DNA of 13,214 bases from an uncultured Prevotellaceae bacterium (GCA_905210415.1 CAJLWM010000056.1:1-13214); one strand, 5' to 3'; positions 5,873 through 13,060 are shown, counted from the stretch's first letter. The notes: generated by a model not told the origin, from the letters alone. A program made the numbers and translations.

Positions 5873-7021
5873 TTACTTGCCCTTACGCACCACCATATTC
5901 TTTATCGTGATATTATCCCACATACGCACACAATCCTGACGATTGAGCGGTGTGGTATTGAATGATATATGTGTGGCGGTGACGTTCTCAATAGTCAACC
6001 CTGAGCAAGTGTTGTTTTCGCCCATACTATACACGATTGGGCTCAGAAGATTATCTATTGTCACATCGTGTATATACACATTCTCTGTAGGACCTGGCGC
6101 ATCGCCCCACGCTCCGGGTTCAAGCACTATACCATAAATCGTGCTTGTGCGTTTTGCCGCGCCACTTGTGCGATGAGGATATGCTCCGGCTCCATATATT
6201 TTACAATTTGCTATCTCCAAGCCTTCACTCGGTTCTATCATTCTTATGCCATTGCACGATGAATTGATGCTGCAATCCCTAATTTTCATATTATTCCAAT
6301 AGCCACCAGCAATAGCATCATCCCCTGTCTTGATATCACACTTTTCTATCACTACATTTTCACAACCACGAATGTGAACACCATCCCAGCCTTCCTCTAT
6401 CGTTAGACCCGATATTGTGGAGTTTCGCATCTCATAGCCCAATACGGCATAATTTGACGCGCATTTTATCTCAAACCCTTCGAGACACACGCTATCACAT
6501 TCGGCAAGCAAAATGGCATGCGGTCCACGCATTGATTCTTCACCAAGCGAATCGCTCACATGCATACCATTGATCAAGCCTTTACCTTTTATTGCTACAT
6601 TTTTCAACCGCTCCCCAAGTATGAGCGCCTTTGTCCATCGTTTATCTGAGGTAATATTTGCGTTGCGAGTGCCAGCACCCGTGTCATATTTCGACATATC
6701 GCGAAGCGGGTTATAGCATTCATAATTCTCCAGATTGCCACTTCCAATCACCTCTGCGCCCTCATCAATCTGAAGCGTGATATCACTCTTCAAGCGTATT
6801 GTGCCCGTCACAAATCGGCCCGCAGGTATCTCCACCACAGCTCCTCTTGGTGCTTTCGCTATAGCCTTATTGATGGCTTTCGTGTTATCCTTCTTTCCAT
6901 CGCCTTTTGCGCCGAAATCAGTCACACGCAAGGTCTTTACACCTTCTGCGGCATATCCGCATGTTGCATTCGCGCCACACAACGCAGCAACGAGAACCAC
7001 ATGAAACAAAATATTCTTCAT
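5873..7021 (-). CDS. Exported right-handed beta-helix protein, GH28/pectate-lyase-like
   Basis: The start at 7021 gives a clear signal peptide (MKNILFHVVLVAALCGANAT, cleavage probably after residue 25). The reading frame extends further upstream only across the rluA-type gene and is ignored there. Residues 31-50 hold the DFGAKGDGKKDNTKAI opening typical of pectate-lyase-superfamily and GH28 proteins, followed by parallel beta-helix coils. Remnants of the GH28 active site are DG at 213-214 and GDD at 233-235. The expected Ser/Gly-His-Gly position reads Cys-Asn-Gly (256-258), and no Arg-Ile-Lys is seen downstream. At 382 residues it is shorter than most polygalacturonases. It may be an altered hydrolase, a lyase/epimerase or a glycan-binding protein. 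It starts 10 nt after the pseudouridine synthase stop, so translation is probably coupled. Its stop is one base from the lactonase stop on the other strand, with no terminator between. Confidence 0.75.
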   Translation of the reverse strand: MKNILFHVVLVAALCGANATCGYAAEGVKTLRVTDFGAKGDGKKDNTKAINKAIAKAPRGAVVEIPAGRFVTGTIRLKSDITLQIDEGAEVIGSGNLENYECYNPLRDMSKYDTGAGTRNANITSDKRWTKALILGERLKNVAIKGKGLINGMHVSDSLGEESMRGPHAILLAECDSVCLEGFEIKCASNYAVLGYEMRNSTISGLTIEEGWDGVHIRGCENVVIEKCDIKTGDDAIAGGYWNNMKIRDCSINSSCNGIRMIEPSEGLEIANCKIYGAGAYPHRTSGAAKRTSTIYGIVLEPGAWGDAPGPTENVYIHDVTIDNLLSPIVYSMGENNTCSGLTIENVTATHISFNTTPLNRQDCVRMWDNITIKNMVVRKGK

Positions 7022-7031
7022 ACCAAAATGA

Positions 7032-7958
7032 TTATTTTTTGAAAAATGATGTGAAATAAGCAGGGAATGGAGTCTCAAACGACAAAGGCTCGTGCGTACG
7101 CGGATGATAGAACACCAATCTGAACGCATGCAGGCACATCCTGCGGGCGCCCTCCATCTGAGCACCATATTTATAGTCGCCCACTATAGGGTGATGTATC
7201 ACCGACATGTGCACACGTATCTGATTCTTCCTTCCGGTGTGCAGGTGCAGTTCCACCAGCGACAAGCCATCCGTCCGGTCAAGCAATCGCCAGTCCGTCC
7301 ACGCCCATTTGCCGCCGTTATTAGTTCGGCTGCTGATTATCTTCATACTTTCAGTATCTTTCAACCAACTTTTCACATGGCCTTCAGTTTGCTCCATTTC
7401 GCCTTCCACCACAGCCACATAACGGCGATCTATGATTGTCTTTCGCCAATCGGCAGTGAGCATCTGCTGCACCTCCACACTCTTGGCATACATCATCAAT
7501 CCAGTGGTGCGTGCGTCCAATCTGTGAACCACGTGCGCACTGCAACGCTGACGAGTATCCACGAAGTATCTGTCAAGCAGGTCTTTCATGTTAAGGCTAT
7601 TTCGCCCCACGCCCATCGAGAGCACCTCATCTGCCTTATTCACCACTATCAGATCGTCGTCTTCATACACTATATCGAAAAATGGAGTATAATCAAAGCT
7701 TCTTGTCGACCCTCCAGGATGCTTGCTGATTTCCACTATCATCTCTGGCTTTACAAGAAAATCATGTCGCGTTTCCACCTGATGCTCCACAAGCACACCG
7801 CCATTTGTCAGTATCGATTTTGCTTTGGTGCGGCTGATGCCCGACAACTTTTTCATAACAAAATCAAGGAGTCCCTGCTCCTCCTTTGCAATGAATTGTG
7901 TGTATTTAGTATCAACACGGCGCACGCCTCCCATTGCCCTATTCTTAGAATGTCGCAT
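7032..7958 (-). CDS. RluA-family RNA pseudouridine synthase with an N-terminal S4-like domain
   Basis: The enzyme converts specific uridines in rRNA or tRNA to pseudouridine. Residues about 27-80 look like an S4 RNA-binding domain (GLLDFVMKKL, then SRTKAKSILTNGGVLVEHQ). The catalytic domain follows, with the RluA motif HRLDARTTGL at 145-154 and catalytic Asp148. RKNQIRVH at 243-250 and HPIVGDYKYG at 256-265 are further family motifs. Length (308 residues) is normal. Which RNA site it modifies cannot be told. The start at 7958 is the first Met; Met9 is an alternative. It lies downstream of a terminator at 8021-8060 and upstream of, probably cotranscribed with, the beta-helix gene. Confidence 0.93.
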   Translation of the reverse strand: MRHSKNRAMGGVRRVDTKYTQFIAKEEQGLLDFVMKKLSGISRTKAKSILTNGGVLVEHQVETRHDFLVKPEMIVEISKHPGGSTRSFDYTPFFDIVYEDDDLIVVNKADEVLSMGVGRNSLNMKDLLDRYFVDTRQRCSAHVVHRLDARTTGLMMYAKSVEVQQMLTADWRKTIIDRRYVAVVEGEMEQTEGHVKSWLKDTESMKIISSRTNNGGKWAWTDWRLLDRTDGLSLVELHLHTGRKNQIRVHMSVIHHPIVGDYKYGAQMEGARRMCLHAFRLVFYHPRTHEPLSFETPFPAYFTSFFKK

Positions 7959-7971
7959 ATTAATTTCGTAG

Positions 7972-7991
7972 TTTACAATTTTGATTGTGAA
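7972..7991. repeat. Inverted repeat in the leader of the pseudouridine synthase gene
   Basis: TTTACAAT (7972-7979) and ATTGTGAA (7984-7991) pair with one mismatch around TTTG. The repeat ends 14 nt before the start codon at 7958. It could be an operator or a small leader hairpin affecting translation. A near-match to the -7 consensus (TTAGTTTG at 8022-8015, minus strand) lies just upstream. Confidence 0.35.
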
Positions 7992-8020
7992 GTTAAGAAT
8001 TATTCTTCTTTCTACAAACT

Positions 8021-8060
8021 AAAAAAGCGGTCGCTCCGCCTATTTTCGCAGAGCGACCGC
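8021..8060 (-). terminator. Intrinsic terminator after the PorT-like barrel gene
   Basis: On the minus strand GCGGTCGCTCTGC pairs with GCGGAGCGACCGC (13 bp, one G-U) around an 8-nt loop. Six T residues (8026-8021) follow. It lies 31 nt after the stop at 8092. This separates the barrel gene from the pseudouridine synthase operon. Confidence 0.9.
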
Positions 8061-8091
8061 CATATATCTTTCGCCTTCGGATAAAAAAGCT

Positions 8092-8718
8092 TTATAATTT
8101 CACACCCACCGACAATTGAAGCACACCATTGCGAGCATCCACTGGCAAGGTCACGCCAAGCACATTGCTCTTATACGATTTGGTTACACTCATCATATAT
8201 CGGCCTTGAACGAAAATAAATCTATTAATATTGTATGTGGCGCCGAGGCCGAGTGCAAGGTCAAACTTATTTGTTTGATCTTTGTAATCATAGCTTTGAC
8301 CATCAAAATTATCTGTTTCTGTCTTACACTTCGATGTGACATTAAAGCCGAATTGTGGGCCAAAGTCAAGCGAGAACTTGCCAAGCAAATTCAATTTCAA
8401 CATCACCGGGATATTCACATAATTCGTATTCCATTTGATTTTGGCATTTTTGTACACAACATCTCCGCTCTGCAATTCCGGCACTTTTTCTGTGCCGCCT
8501 TGAGCAGAAAACATCACTTCTGGAGCAACAGAAAGAATGCCCAAAACACCAAACTCCACGAAGCCGCCAACATGATAATTCACATTCATCTTGTGTGGAG
8601 CATTATCACCCACATAGTTTGAAAAGTTAGCACCCGCCTTAGCTCCGATATGAAACTGCGCTTGCGCCACACTGCAACACATGATTGCTGAAAAAAACAA
8701 AAATAAAATCTTCTTCAT
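8092..8718 (-). CDS. PorT-like outer-membrane beta-barrel protein
   Basis: The start at 8718 gives the signal peptide MKKILFLFFSAIMCCSVAQA with cleavage before Gln21. An in-frame ATG at 8757 would overlap the palindromic repeat and hide the signal peptide. The mature protein opens with FHIGAKAGANFSNYVG, the usual first strand of Bacteroidota PorT-type barrels (PF13568). Alternating hydrophobic strands follow, such as VNYHVGGFVEFG, VNIPVMLKLNLLG, FSLDFGPQFGFNV and DLALGLGATYNI, and the last strand ends in VGVKL. At 208 residues it fits an eight-stranded barrel. Its partner or cargo is unknown. No consensus promoter is found between the upstream terminator and the start. Expression may depend on a sequence inside the repeat or on leakage through the terminator. 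Confidence 0.85.
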   Translation of the reverse strand: MKKILFLFFSAIMCCSVAQAQFHIGAKAGANFSNYVGDNAPHKMNVNYHVGGFVEFGVLGILSVAPEVMFSAQGGTEKVPELQSGDVVYKNAKIKWNTNYVNIPVMLKLNLLGKFSLDFGPQFGFNVTSKCKTETDNFDGQSYDYKDQTNKFDLALGLGATYNINRFIFVQGRYMMSVTKSYKSNVLGVTLPVDARNGVLQLSVGVKL

Positions 8719-8741
8719 ATTACACTCTATTTTTTTAATTA

Positions 8742-8799
8742 AACCCAATTCGGTCATTAAGAATTGATTACATTTACGGCCTAATGACCGATTTGAGTT
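8742..8799. repeat. 58-bp palindromic element, short relative of the 187-bp fold-back units
   Basis: The arms are AACCCAATTCGGTCATTA (8742-8759) and TAATGACCGATTTGAGTT (8782-8799). They pair at 16 of 18 positions around a 22-nt loop. The last 30 bases (8770-8799) match the right end of the 187-bp unit at 13031-13060 in 28 of 30 positions, and the left arm matches that unit's left end in 16 of 18. The interior of the large unit is absent. It abuts the T-run of the OmpH terminator. Confidence 0.85.
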
Positions 8800-8839
8800 A
8801 AAAAAACGGAACCAGAACCCGAAAGGCCCAGATTCCGTT
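8800..8839 (-). terminator. Intrinsic terminator after the OmpH-like gene
   Basis: On the minus strand AACGGAA and TTCCGTT form a 7-bp base. The pairing extends through G-U and C-G pairs to a CC/GG-closed loop. Seven T residues (8806-8800) follow. The hairpin begins about 20 nt after the stop codon at 8860. Confidence 0.9.
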
Positions 8840-8859
8840 ATATATTTTGTTTCGAGGAT

Positions 8860-9459
8860 TTACTTTTTCTCAACTTTATTGTATCTCTTGTTAAGAGCTT
8901 CCACAACTTCATCAGTCACGTTGTACTTATCATTGATGAAGAATGCTGCAGACTTGCGGATAATCATATCGTAGCCCTTTTCCTTAGCATAAATCTTGAG
9001 ATAGTTGTTAACAGAATCATTGAGCTGGATGTTGTTTTGCAAAACTTGATTCTCAATGTCGCGTTGCAAACGGCCAAGATAGTTTTGAGCATCAACTTGC
9101 ATCTTATTCAACTTTTGTTGGTCAACATTAAAGCTTTCTTCTGTAAGGTAACCATTATTTTTATATTTGCGTTGAACTTCGCCAGCAAACTTGTTGATTT
9201 CTGTAGCACGTTGTTGTTGTGCTGCATCGTATTGATTCGACAACTTCAAATTTGATTCGCTCAAATCCTTTGCCAAGTTATACTTTGAAAGCAATGAATC
9301 TTCATCGATGTAACGGATCTTCATCAAATCGCCAGATCCTGCCATTTCTTTGGCTTCTGTTTTCGCGCTAGTTTCTTTTTTCTCAGTTTGTGCACAAGAA
9401 GCAAACATTATAGCACATGCTGCAAATAATGCGTACTTCATCATCTTAGTTAGTTTCAT
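8860..9459 (-). CDS. OmpH/Skp-like periplasmic chaperone, probable lipoprotein
   Basis: Skp/OmpH proteins hold unfolded outer-membrane proteins in the periplasm. The sequence has a 21-residue lipoprotein-type signal ending FAS-Cys22, then a polar linker rich in Lys/Glu. Residues about 60-165 form a long coiled-coil region (NLAKDLSESNLKLSNQYDAA, later LQRDIENQVLQNNIQLNDSV), the tentacle-like helices of the family. The C-terminal part YDMIIRKSAAFFINDKYNVT and VVEALNKRYN is the conserved OmpH end (beta strands and helix). The length of 199 residues is slightly above the soluble family members because of the lipid-anchor linker. It follows the 55-residue membrane protein gene by 21 nt and probably shares its promoter. 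A strong terminator follows. A PorT-type barrel gene lies downstream, a possible client by location only. Confidence 0.87.
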   Translation of the reverse strand: MKLTKMMKYALFAACAIMFASCAQTEKKETSAKTEAKEMAGSGDLMKIRYIDEDSLLSKYNLAKDLSESNLKLSNQYDAAQQQRATEINKFAGEVQRKYKNNGYLTEESFNVDQQKLNKMQVDAQNYLGRLQRDIENQVLQNNIQLNDSVNNYLKIYAKEKGYDMIIRKSAAFFINDKYNVTDEVVEALNKRYNKVEKK

Positions 9460-9480
9460 GTTATCTATTTCGTTTTTTAT

Positions 9481-9648
9481 TTATTTTTTCACTTCTGATG
9501 TAACACACGAAATGCCTCGCTTATGCATCGCCTTGTTGCCATGAATGTGTGTGTTCGGAAATTTTCCGCCCTTCACAAAAAATATTCTCACGCCTAAAAG
9601 CATTACTGAGATACCCACCAAAACTATACAAAAGACAAGTATTTTCAT
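9481..9648 (-). CDS. Small single-pass membrane protein (55 residues), function unknown
   Basis: The frame from ATG at 9648 to TAA at 9481 reads MKILVFCIVLVGISVMLLGV, one N-terminal membrane segment, then a basic/polar tail with RIFFVKGGKFPNTHIHGNKA and ending CVTSEVKK. It has features of a real gene. A consensus TATATTTG promoter sits 20 nt upstream, its stop is 21 nt from the next gene, and it has a sensible membrane helix. From memory, small Bacteroidales membrane proteins with a GKFPNTHxxGNKAxxxRGIxC-like tail exist, but I cannot confirm a family. The His and Cys residues in the tail could bind metal or form a disulphide. A longer frame overlapping it on the same strand (9521-9709) has no such features. 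Confidence 0.72.
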   Translation of the reverse strand: MKILVFCIVLVGISVMLLGVRIFFVKGGKFPNTHIHGNKAMHKRGISCVTSEVKK

Positions 9649-9667
9649 CTGTTTTCAAAATTTTATG

Positions 9668-9700
9668 CAAATATAGGAAACGTAAATGTTTTTTTTCGAA
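9668..9700 (-). promoter_or_regulatory. Promoter for the 55-residue protein and OmpH-like gene
   Basis: The minus strand reads TATATTTG at 9675-9668, an exact -7 match. A TTCG at 9700-9697, one base from TTTG, lies 21 nt upstream. The start of transcription would be near 9661, giving a leader of about 13 nt before the ATG at 9648. Confidence 0.65.
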
Positions 9701-9711
9701 TTTACTCAAAT

Positions 9712-9719
9712 TAATTTTG
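9712..9719 (+). promoter_or_regulatory. -7 box for the pepD pair
   Basis: TAATTTTG matches TAnnTTTG. The -33 region upstream is only a T-run, so the match is partial. The leader to the ATG at 9802 would be about 75 nt and is A/T-rich. It is divergent from the promoter at 9668-9700, and the two -33 regions overlap around 9685-9700. Confidence 0.45.
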
Positions 9720-9801
9720 TAACTTAGTAATCGAAAAGATGTTTTTTTAACATATTTTCAAAGCATAAAAGAATAAGTAACATTTAAACTTAAAACATAT
9801 T

Positions 9802-11262
9802 ATGACAATTAAAGATTTAAAGCCAGCCCTCATTTGGGAAATCTTCTATGAAATCACCCAAGTGCCACGTCCTTCTAAGAAAGAAGACAAAATCAGAGCA
9901 TATCTTATTAACTTTGCTGAAAAGCATAATCTCAAATATAAAACCGACGATGCGGGCAACGTTGCCATCTTCCGTCCTGCTGCACCTGGTTGCGAAAACG
10001 CGCCTCGCCTGGTGCTTCAAGGCCATATGGATATGGTGTGCGAAAAGCATCCTGAAGTTAAGCACGACTTCGACAACGATCCTATCACCACTATTATAGA
10101 AGGCGATTGGGTTCGCGCCGATGGCACTACCCTTGGCGCCGACAACGGTATCGGTATGGCTGCCGGACTAGCAACCCTTATCGACGAGAGCATAGTTGCT
10201 GGCCCTATCCAAGCCCTATTCACCGTTGATGAAGAAACTGGCCTTACTGGTGCAAACGCTCTTGGCGAAGGCATGATTGAAGGCGACATCCTTCTCAACC
10301 TCGATAGCGAAGAAGATGGCGAAATCTGCATTGGTTGCTGCGGCGGCCTTGGCACATACGCCACATTTAAATACATTCCAACTCCTGCCCCTGACTACGT
10401 TTACTTCAAAATAAAGGTAAGCGGCCTCAACGGCGGACACTCTGGCTCGGACATCAACGCCGAACGTGGCTGCGCCAACAAGATATTGGCTCGCCTTCTC
10501 TATAAAATCGGCAAAAACACCGATTATGCTCTCGCAGCATTCAATGGTGGTAACCTGCGCAATGCTATCGCAAGAGATGCAGAGGCCGTAATCGGTATTT
10601 GCTCTTGCATGAAGGAAAACCTTAGCGTTATCATCAACCATTTTGACGCCGACATCAAGGAGGAATACAAGAGGACCGAACCTAACGTATACGTCACTAT
10701 CGAATCTGTCGACAAACCAGAAACTGTAATCGACCCAGAAACTGCTAAGCGATTCGTTTATGCCATGTATTGCGCTCCTCACGGCGTTCTCTCTATGAGC
10801 AAAGACATCGAGGGTTTGGTTGAAACCTCTACCAACCTTGCATCTGCAAAAATGCAACCTGACAACACCATCTACGTGGTGACATCACAACGTAGCTCTG
10901 TAGAAAGCCGCAAATATGATGCAGCCGCTCAAATCGAAGCCATCTTCAAAATGGCTGGCGCATCAGTAGTACACACAGCCGCTTACCCAGGCTGGGCTCC
11001 AAACATGGAATCTCCTATCCTCAACGTGGCTATGAAGGCTCACCAACGCTTGTTTGGCACTCTTCCTAAGGCTACTGCCATCCACGCTGGTCTTGAATGC
11101 GGATTGTTCCTCACCAACTATCCACACCTCGACATGATTTCTTATGGCCCAACATTGCAAGGCGTGCACTCTCCAAGCGAAAAGATGCACATCCCTGCTG
11201 TAGAACGCTTCTGGCAACTCACTCTTGCTATCATCGAAGACGTTTCTAAAATGAAAAAATAA
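9802..11262 (+). CDS. pepD: Xaa-His (aminoacyl-histidine) dipeptidase, M20C family, first of a tandem pair
   Basis: PepD is a cytoplasmic di-metal enzyme that cleaves dipeptides such as carnosine-like Xaa-His. The full family length is present (486 residues; E. coli PepD is about 485). Expected catalytic residues are visible: His75 and Asp77 in LQGHMDMV, Asp114 in GADNGIG, Glu144/Glu145 in DEETG, Asp168 in NLDSEEDGEI and His456 in GVHSPSEKMHI. The dimerisation/lid region lies between, with GGHSG at 211-215 and NLRNAIARDA at 251-260. No signal peptide is seen. The start MTIKDLKPALIW is identical to that of the next gene. The two genes are 33 nt apart with no terminator between, so they should be cotranscribed. 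This copy keeps the Arg of the RNAI motif, unlike its neighbour. Confidence 0.95.
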   Translation: MTIKDLKPALIWEIFYEITQVPRPSKKEDKIRAYLINFAEKHNLKYKTDDAGNVAIFRPAAPGCENAPRLVLQGHMDMVCEKHPEVKHDFDNDPITTIIEGDWVRADGTTLGADNGIGMAAGLATLIDESIVAGPIQALFTVDEETGLTGANALGEGMIEGDILLNLDSEEDGEICIGCCGGLGTYATFKYIPTPAPDYVYFKIKVSGLNGGHSGSDINAERGCANKILARLLYKIGKNTDYALAAFNGGNLRNAIARDAEAVIGICSCMKENLSVIINHFDADIKEEYKRTEPNVYVTIESVDKPETVIDPETAKRFVYAMYCAPHGVLSMSKDIEGLVETSTNLASAKMQPDNTIYVVTSQRSSVESRKYDAAAQIEAIFKMAGASVVHTAAYPGWAPNMESPILNVAMKAHQRLFGTLPKATAIHAGLECGLFLTNYPHLDMISYGPTLQGVHSPSEKMHIPAVERFWQLTLAIIEDVSKMKK

Positions 11263-11295
11263 CGGTATTATTTATTCAATATAACAACAAACAAC

Positions 11296-12750
11296 ATGAC
11301 TATTAAAGACTTAAAACCTGCTCTTATTTGGGATCTTTTCGACCAAATAACTAAGGTGCCTCGCCCTTCTAAACACGAGGAGAAAATGACTGAGTTTCTT
11401 GTGAACTTTGCAAAAGAGCACAACATTGAATATAAAGCCGATGCTGCCGGTAATGTGGCAATGTTCCGTCCTGCTACCAAAGGACACGAAAATGCGCCTC
11501 GAGTAATCTTGCAAGGACACATGGATATGGTGTGTGTTGCTAACGATGGCGTTAAGCACGATTTCTTCAACGACCCTATCACTACCATCATCGATGGCGA
11601 ATGGGTTACTGCCGACGGCACTACTCTTGGTGCTGACAATGGTATCGGCGTTGCCGCTGGCCTCGCAGTTATGTTAGACAAGGATTTGGTAACTGGTCCT
11701 GTGCAAGCACTTTTCACAGTTGACGAAGAAACCAGCATGGGTGGCGCAAACAATCTCGGCGAAGGCATGATCGACGGCGACATCCTCCTCAACCTCGATA
11801 GCGAAGAAGATGGCGAAATCTGCATCGGTTGCGCTGGCGGTGTTGGAACATCTGCAACATTCACTTTCTCCCCAACTCCTGCACCTGCCGACTACAAATA
11901 CATCAGCATCACTTTCAAGGATTTCCAAGGCGGTCACTCTGGTACAGATATTGACACCGAACGCGCCAATGCCAACAAGCTCATCATGCGCTTCGTATGG
12001 AACACTATGGCTAAGCGCGATGTGAAGGTTGCCTCTGTTGATGCTGGCGACAAGCACAATGCAATCCCTGTTAAGGCGAACATCGTAATCGGTGTTAAGC
12101 CAGAATTCGTCGACGAAACAATCGCTGAACTTAACGAATTTGCCGAAGTTATCAAAAACGAATACAAGCGCACCGAAAAAGACATAAAAGTGCTTAGCGA
12201 AATCGTTGCTACTCCAGAAACAATCATCGACGACGACACAGCAAAGCGCCTCGTTGCAGCTGTATACAGCGGTCCTCACGGCGTATTCCACATGAGCAAA
12301 GAAATCGAAGGTTTGGTTGACACTTCTACCAACTTGGCTTCTATCAAGATGGTAGACAACAAGATTATTGTTGACACTCTACAACGCAGCTCAATGGAAA
12401 GCCGCAAAGAAGAAATCTCAGGACTCGTTGAAGCACACTTCACTCTTGCTGGCGCAACAGTGGAGCACAGCGACCCATATCCAGGATGGGCACCTAATAT
12501 GGACTCTCCTATCCTCAACATTGCCATGAAGACTTATGAGAGACTGTTTAACAGCTCTGCAAAGGCCTCTGCCATCCACGCAGGTCTTGAGTGCGGTTTG
12601 TTTTTGACAAACTACCCTAACCTCGACATGATTTCATTTGGCCCAACTTTGCAAGGCGTGCACTCTCCTAAAGAAAAGATGCACATTCCTGCTGTCGCTA
12701 AGTTCTGGACTTTCCTCACAGCAATCCTTGAGGAAGTAGCAAACAAATAA
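11296..12750 (+). CDS. pepD: Xaa-His dipeptidase, M20C family, second of a tandem pair
   Basis: This paralogue of the preceding gene has 484 residues and the same catalytic set at the same positions: His75, Asp77, Asp114, Glu144, Glu145, Asp168 and His456. GGHSG is at 212-216. It differs in the substrate-side lid. Where the first copy has NLRNAIARDA, this one has DKHNAIPVKA (252-261), replacing the Arg with His. That could change which dipeptides are accepted. The N-terminal and C-terminal thirds are closely similar in protein and in places identical in DNA, which points to duplication within the lineage with later divergence. Two intrinsic terminators follow. An alternative view is that one copy acts on another dipeptide class; sequence alone cannot decide. 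Confidence 0.94.
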   Translation: MTIKDLKPALIWDLFDQITKVPRPSKHEEKMTEFLVNFAKEHNIEYKADAAGNVAMFRPATKGHENAPRVILQGHMDMVCVANDGVKHDFFNDPITTIIDGEWVTADGTTLGADNGIGVAAGLAVMLDKDLVTGPVQALFTVDEETSMGGANNLGEGMIDGDILLNLDSEEDGEICIGCAGGVGTSATFTFSPTPAPADYKYISITFKDFQGGHSGTDIDTERANANKLIMRFVWNTMAKRDVKVASVDAGDKHNAIPVKANIVIGVKPEFVDETIAELNEFAEVIKNEYKRTEKDIKVLSEIVATPETIIDDDTAKRLVAAVYSGPHGVFHMSKEIEGLVDTSTNLASIKMVDNKIIVDTLQRSSMESRKEEISGLVEAHFTLAGATVEHSDPYPGWAPNMDSPILNIAMKTYERLFNSSAKASAIHAGLECGLFLTNYPNLDMISFGPTLQGVHSPKEKMHIPAVAKFWTFLTAILEEVANK

Positions 12751-12767
12751 TCCTAACCGTTGACCAT

Positions 12768-12793
12768 ACGAAAAAGCGGGCTTTCCGTTTTTT
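12768..12793 (+). terminator. First terminator after the pepD pair
   Basis: AAAG/CTTT closes a CGGG loop and is extended by CG/CG with one mismatch. A run of six T (12788-12793) follows. It begins 18 nt after the stop codon. Confidence 0.75.
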
Positions 12794-12810
12794 CATCCCA
12801 TACACACAGG

Positions 12811-12866
12811 GAGGCTGTATCAAACCAATATTCCCCGAAATATTTTTATGATGCAGCCTCTTTTTT
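12811..12866 (+). terminator. Second, stronger terminator after the pepD pair
   Basis: GAGGCTGTATCA (12811-12822) pairs with TGATGCAGCCTC (12849-12860), 12 bp with one G-U. An inner AATATT/AATATT stem lies between them, and six T residues follow. Two terminators in series isolate the pepD operon from the repeat region. Confidence 0.85.
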
Positions 12867-12873
12867 CATTTTT

Positions 12874-13060
12874 AACCCAATTCAGGCATTAGGGCTTGGC
12901 AGGGTTTCGGAATTTTAGAAGTGCAGGTTTTGGTTGCTTTTTAATGAGTAATAGCAGGCTATTGCGAATTAAAAACAAGCAAAGGATGCCTTATAAAAAC
13001 CGAAAGACTCCAAACAGTAGAAAAAAAATCACATTTACGTCCTAATGACCGATTTGGGTT
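12874..13060. repeat. 187-bp fold-back element, copy 1
   Basis: The unit begins AACCCAATTCAGGCATTAGG and ends CCTAATGACCGATTTGGGTT. Its 22-bp ends are inverted repeats matching at 18 of 22 positions. The interior also folds on itself: TTTCGG (12905-12910) with CCGAAA (13000-13005), TTTTTAAT (12938-12945) with ATTAAAAA (12968-12975), and AATAG (12950-12954) with CTATT (12959-12963) around a CAGG loop. The loop lies within about 10 nt of the unit's midpoint, so the whole unit is one long imperfect palindrome. It has no open reading frame of note. It could be a MITE-like non-autonomous element, or the template of a structured RNA. Confidence 0.9.

Noticed and set aside
7022..7168. N-terminal extension of the beta-helix protein
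   Set aside because: The upstream part of the frame lies inside the pseudouridine synthase gene. The Met at 7021 begins a clear signal peptide.
7092..8084. A 330-codon open frame on the plus strand opposite the pseudouridine synthase
   Set aside because: It is antisense to a gene with clear RluA motifs, has a composition rich in His/Ser typical of shadow frames, and runs through the terminator at 8021-8060.
9521..9709. A 62-codon minus-strand frame overlapping the 55-residue gene
   Set aside because: It spans the promoter at 9668-9675 and has no membrane segment or family-like pattern. The overlapping 55-residue frame fits the promoter and spacing better.
10216..10857. Long minus-strand open frames opposite both pepD genes (also 11268-11864 and 11674-12291)
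   Set aside because: They mirror the codon pattern of the conserved dipeptidases. Similar shadows appear at matching places in both copies, which reflects the duplication and not a second gene.
12811..12866. Insertion-sequence terminal repeat (GAGGCTGTATCA resembles some IS ends)
   Set aside because: The paired arms, inner stem and T-run form a normal intrinsic terminator right after an operon. No transposase or second end is present.
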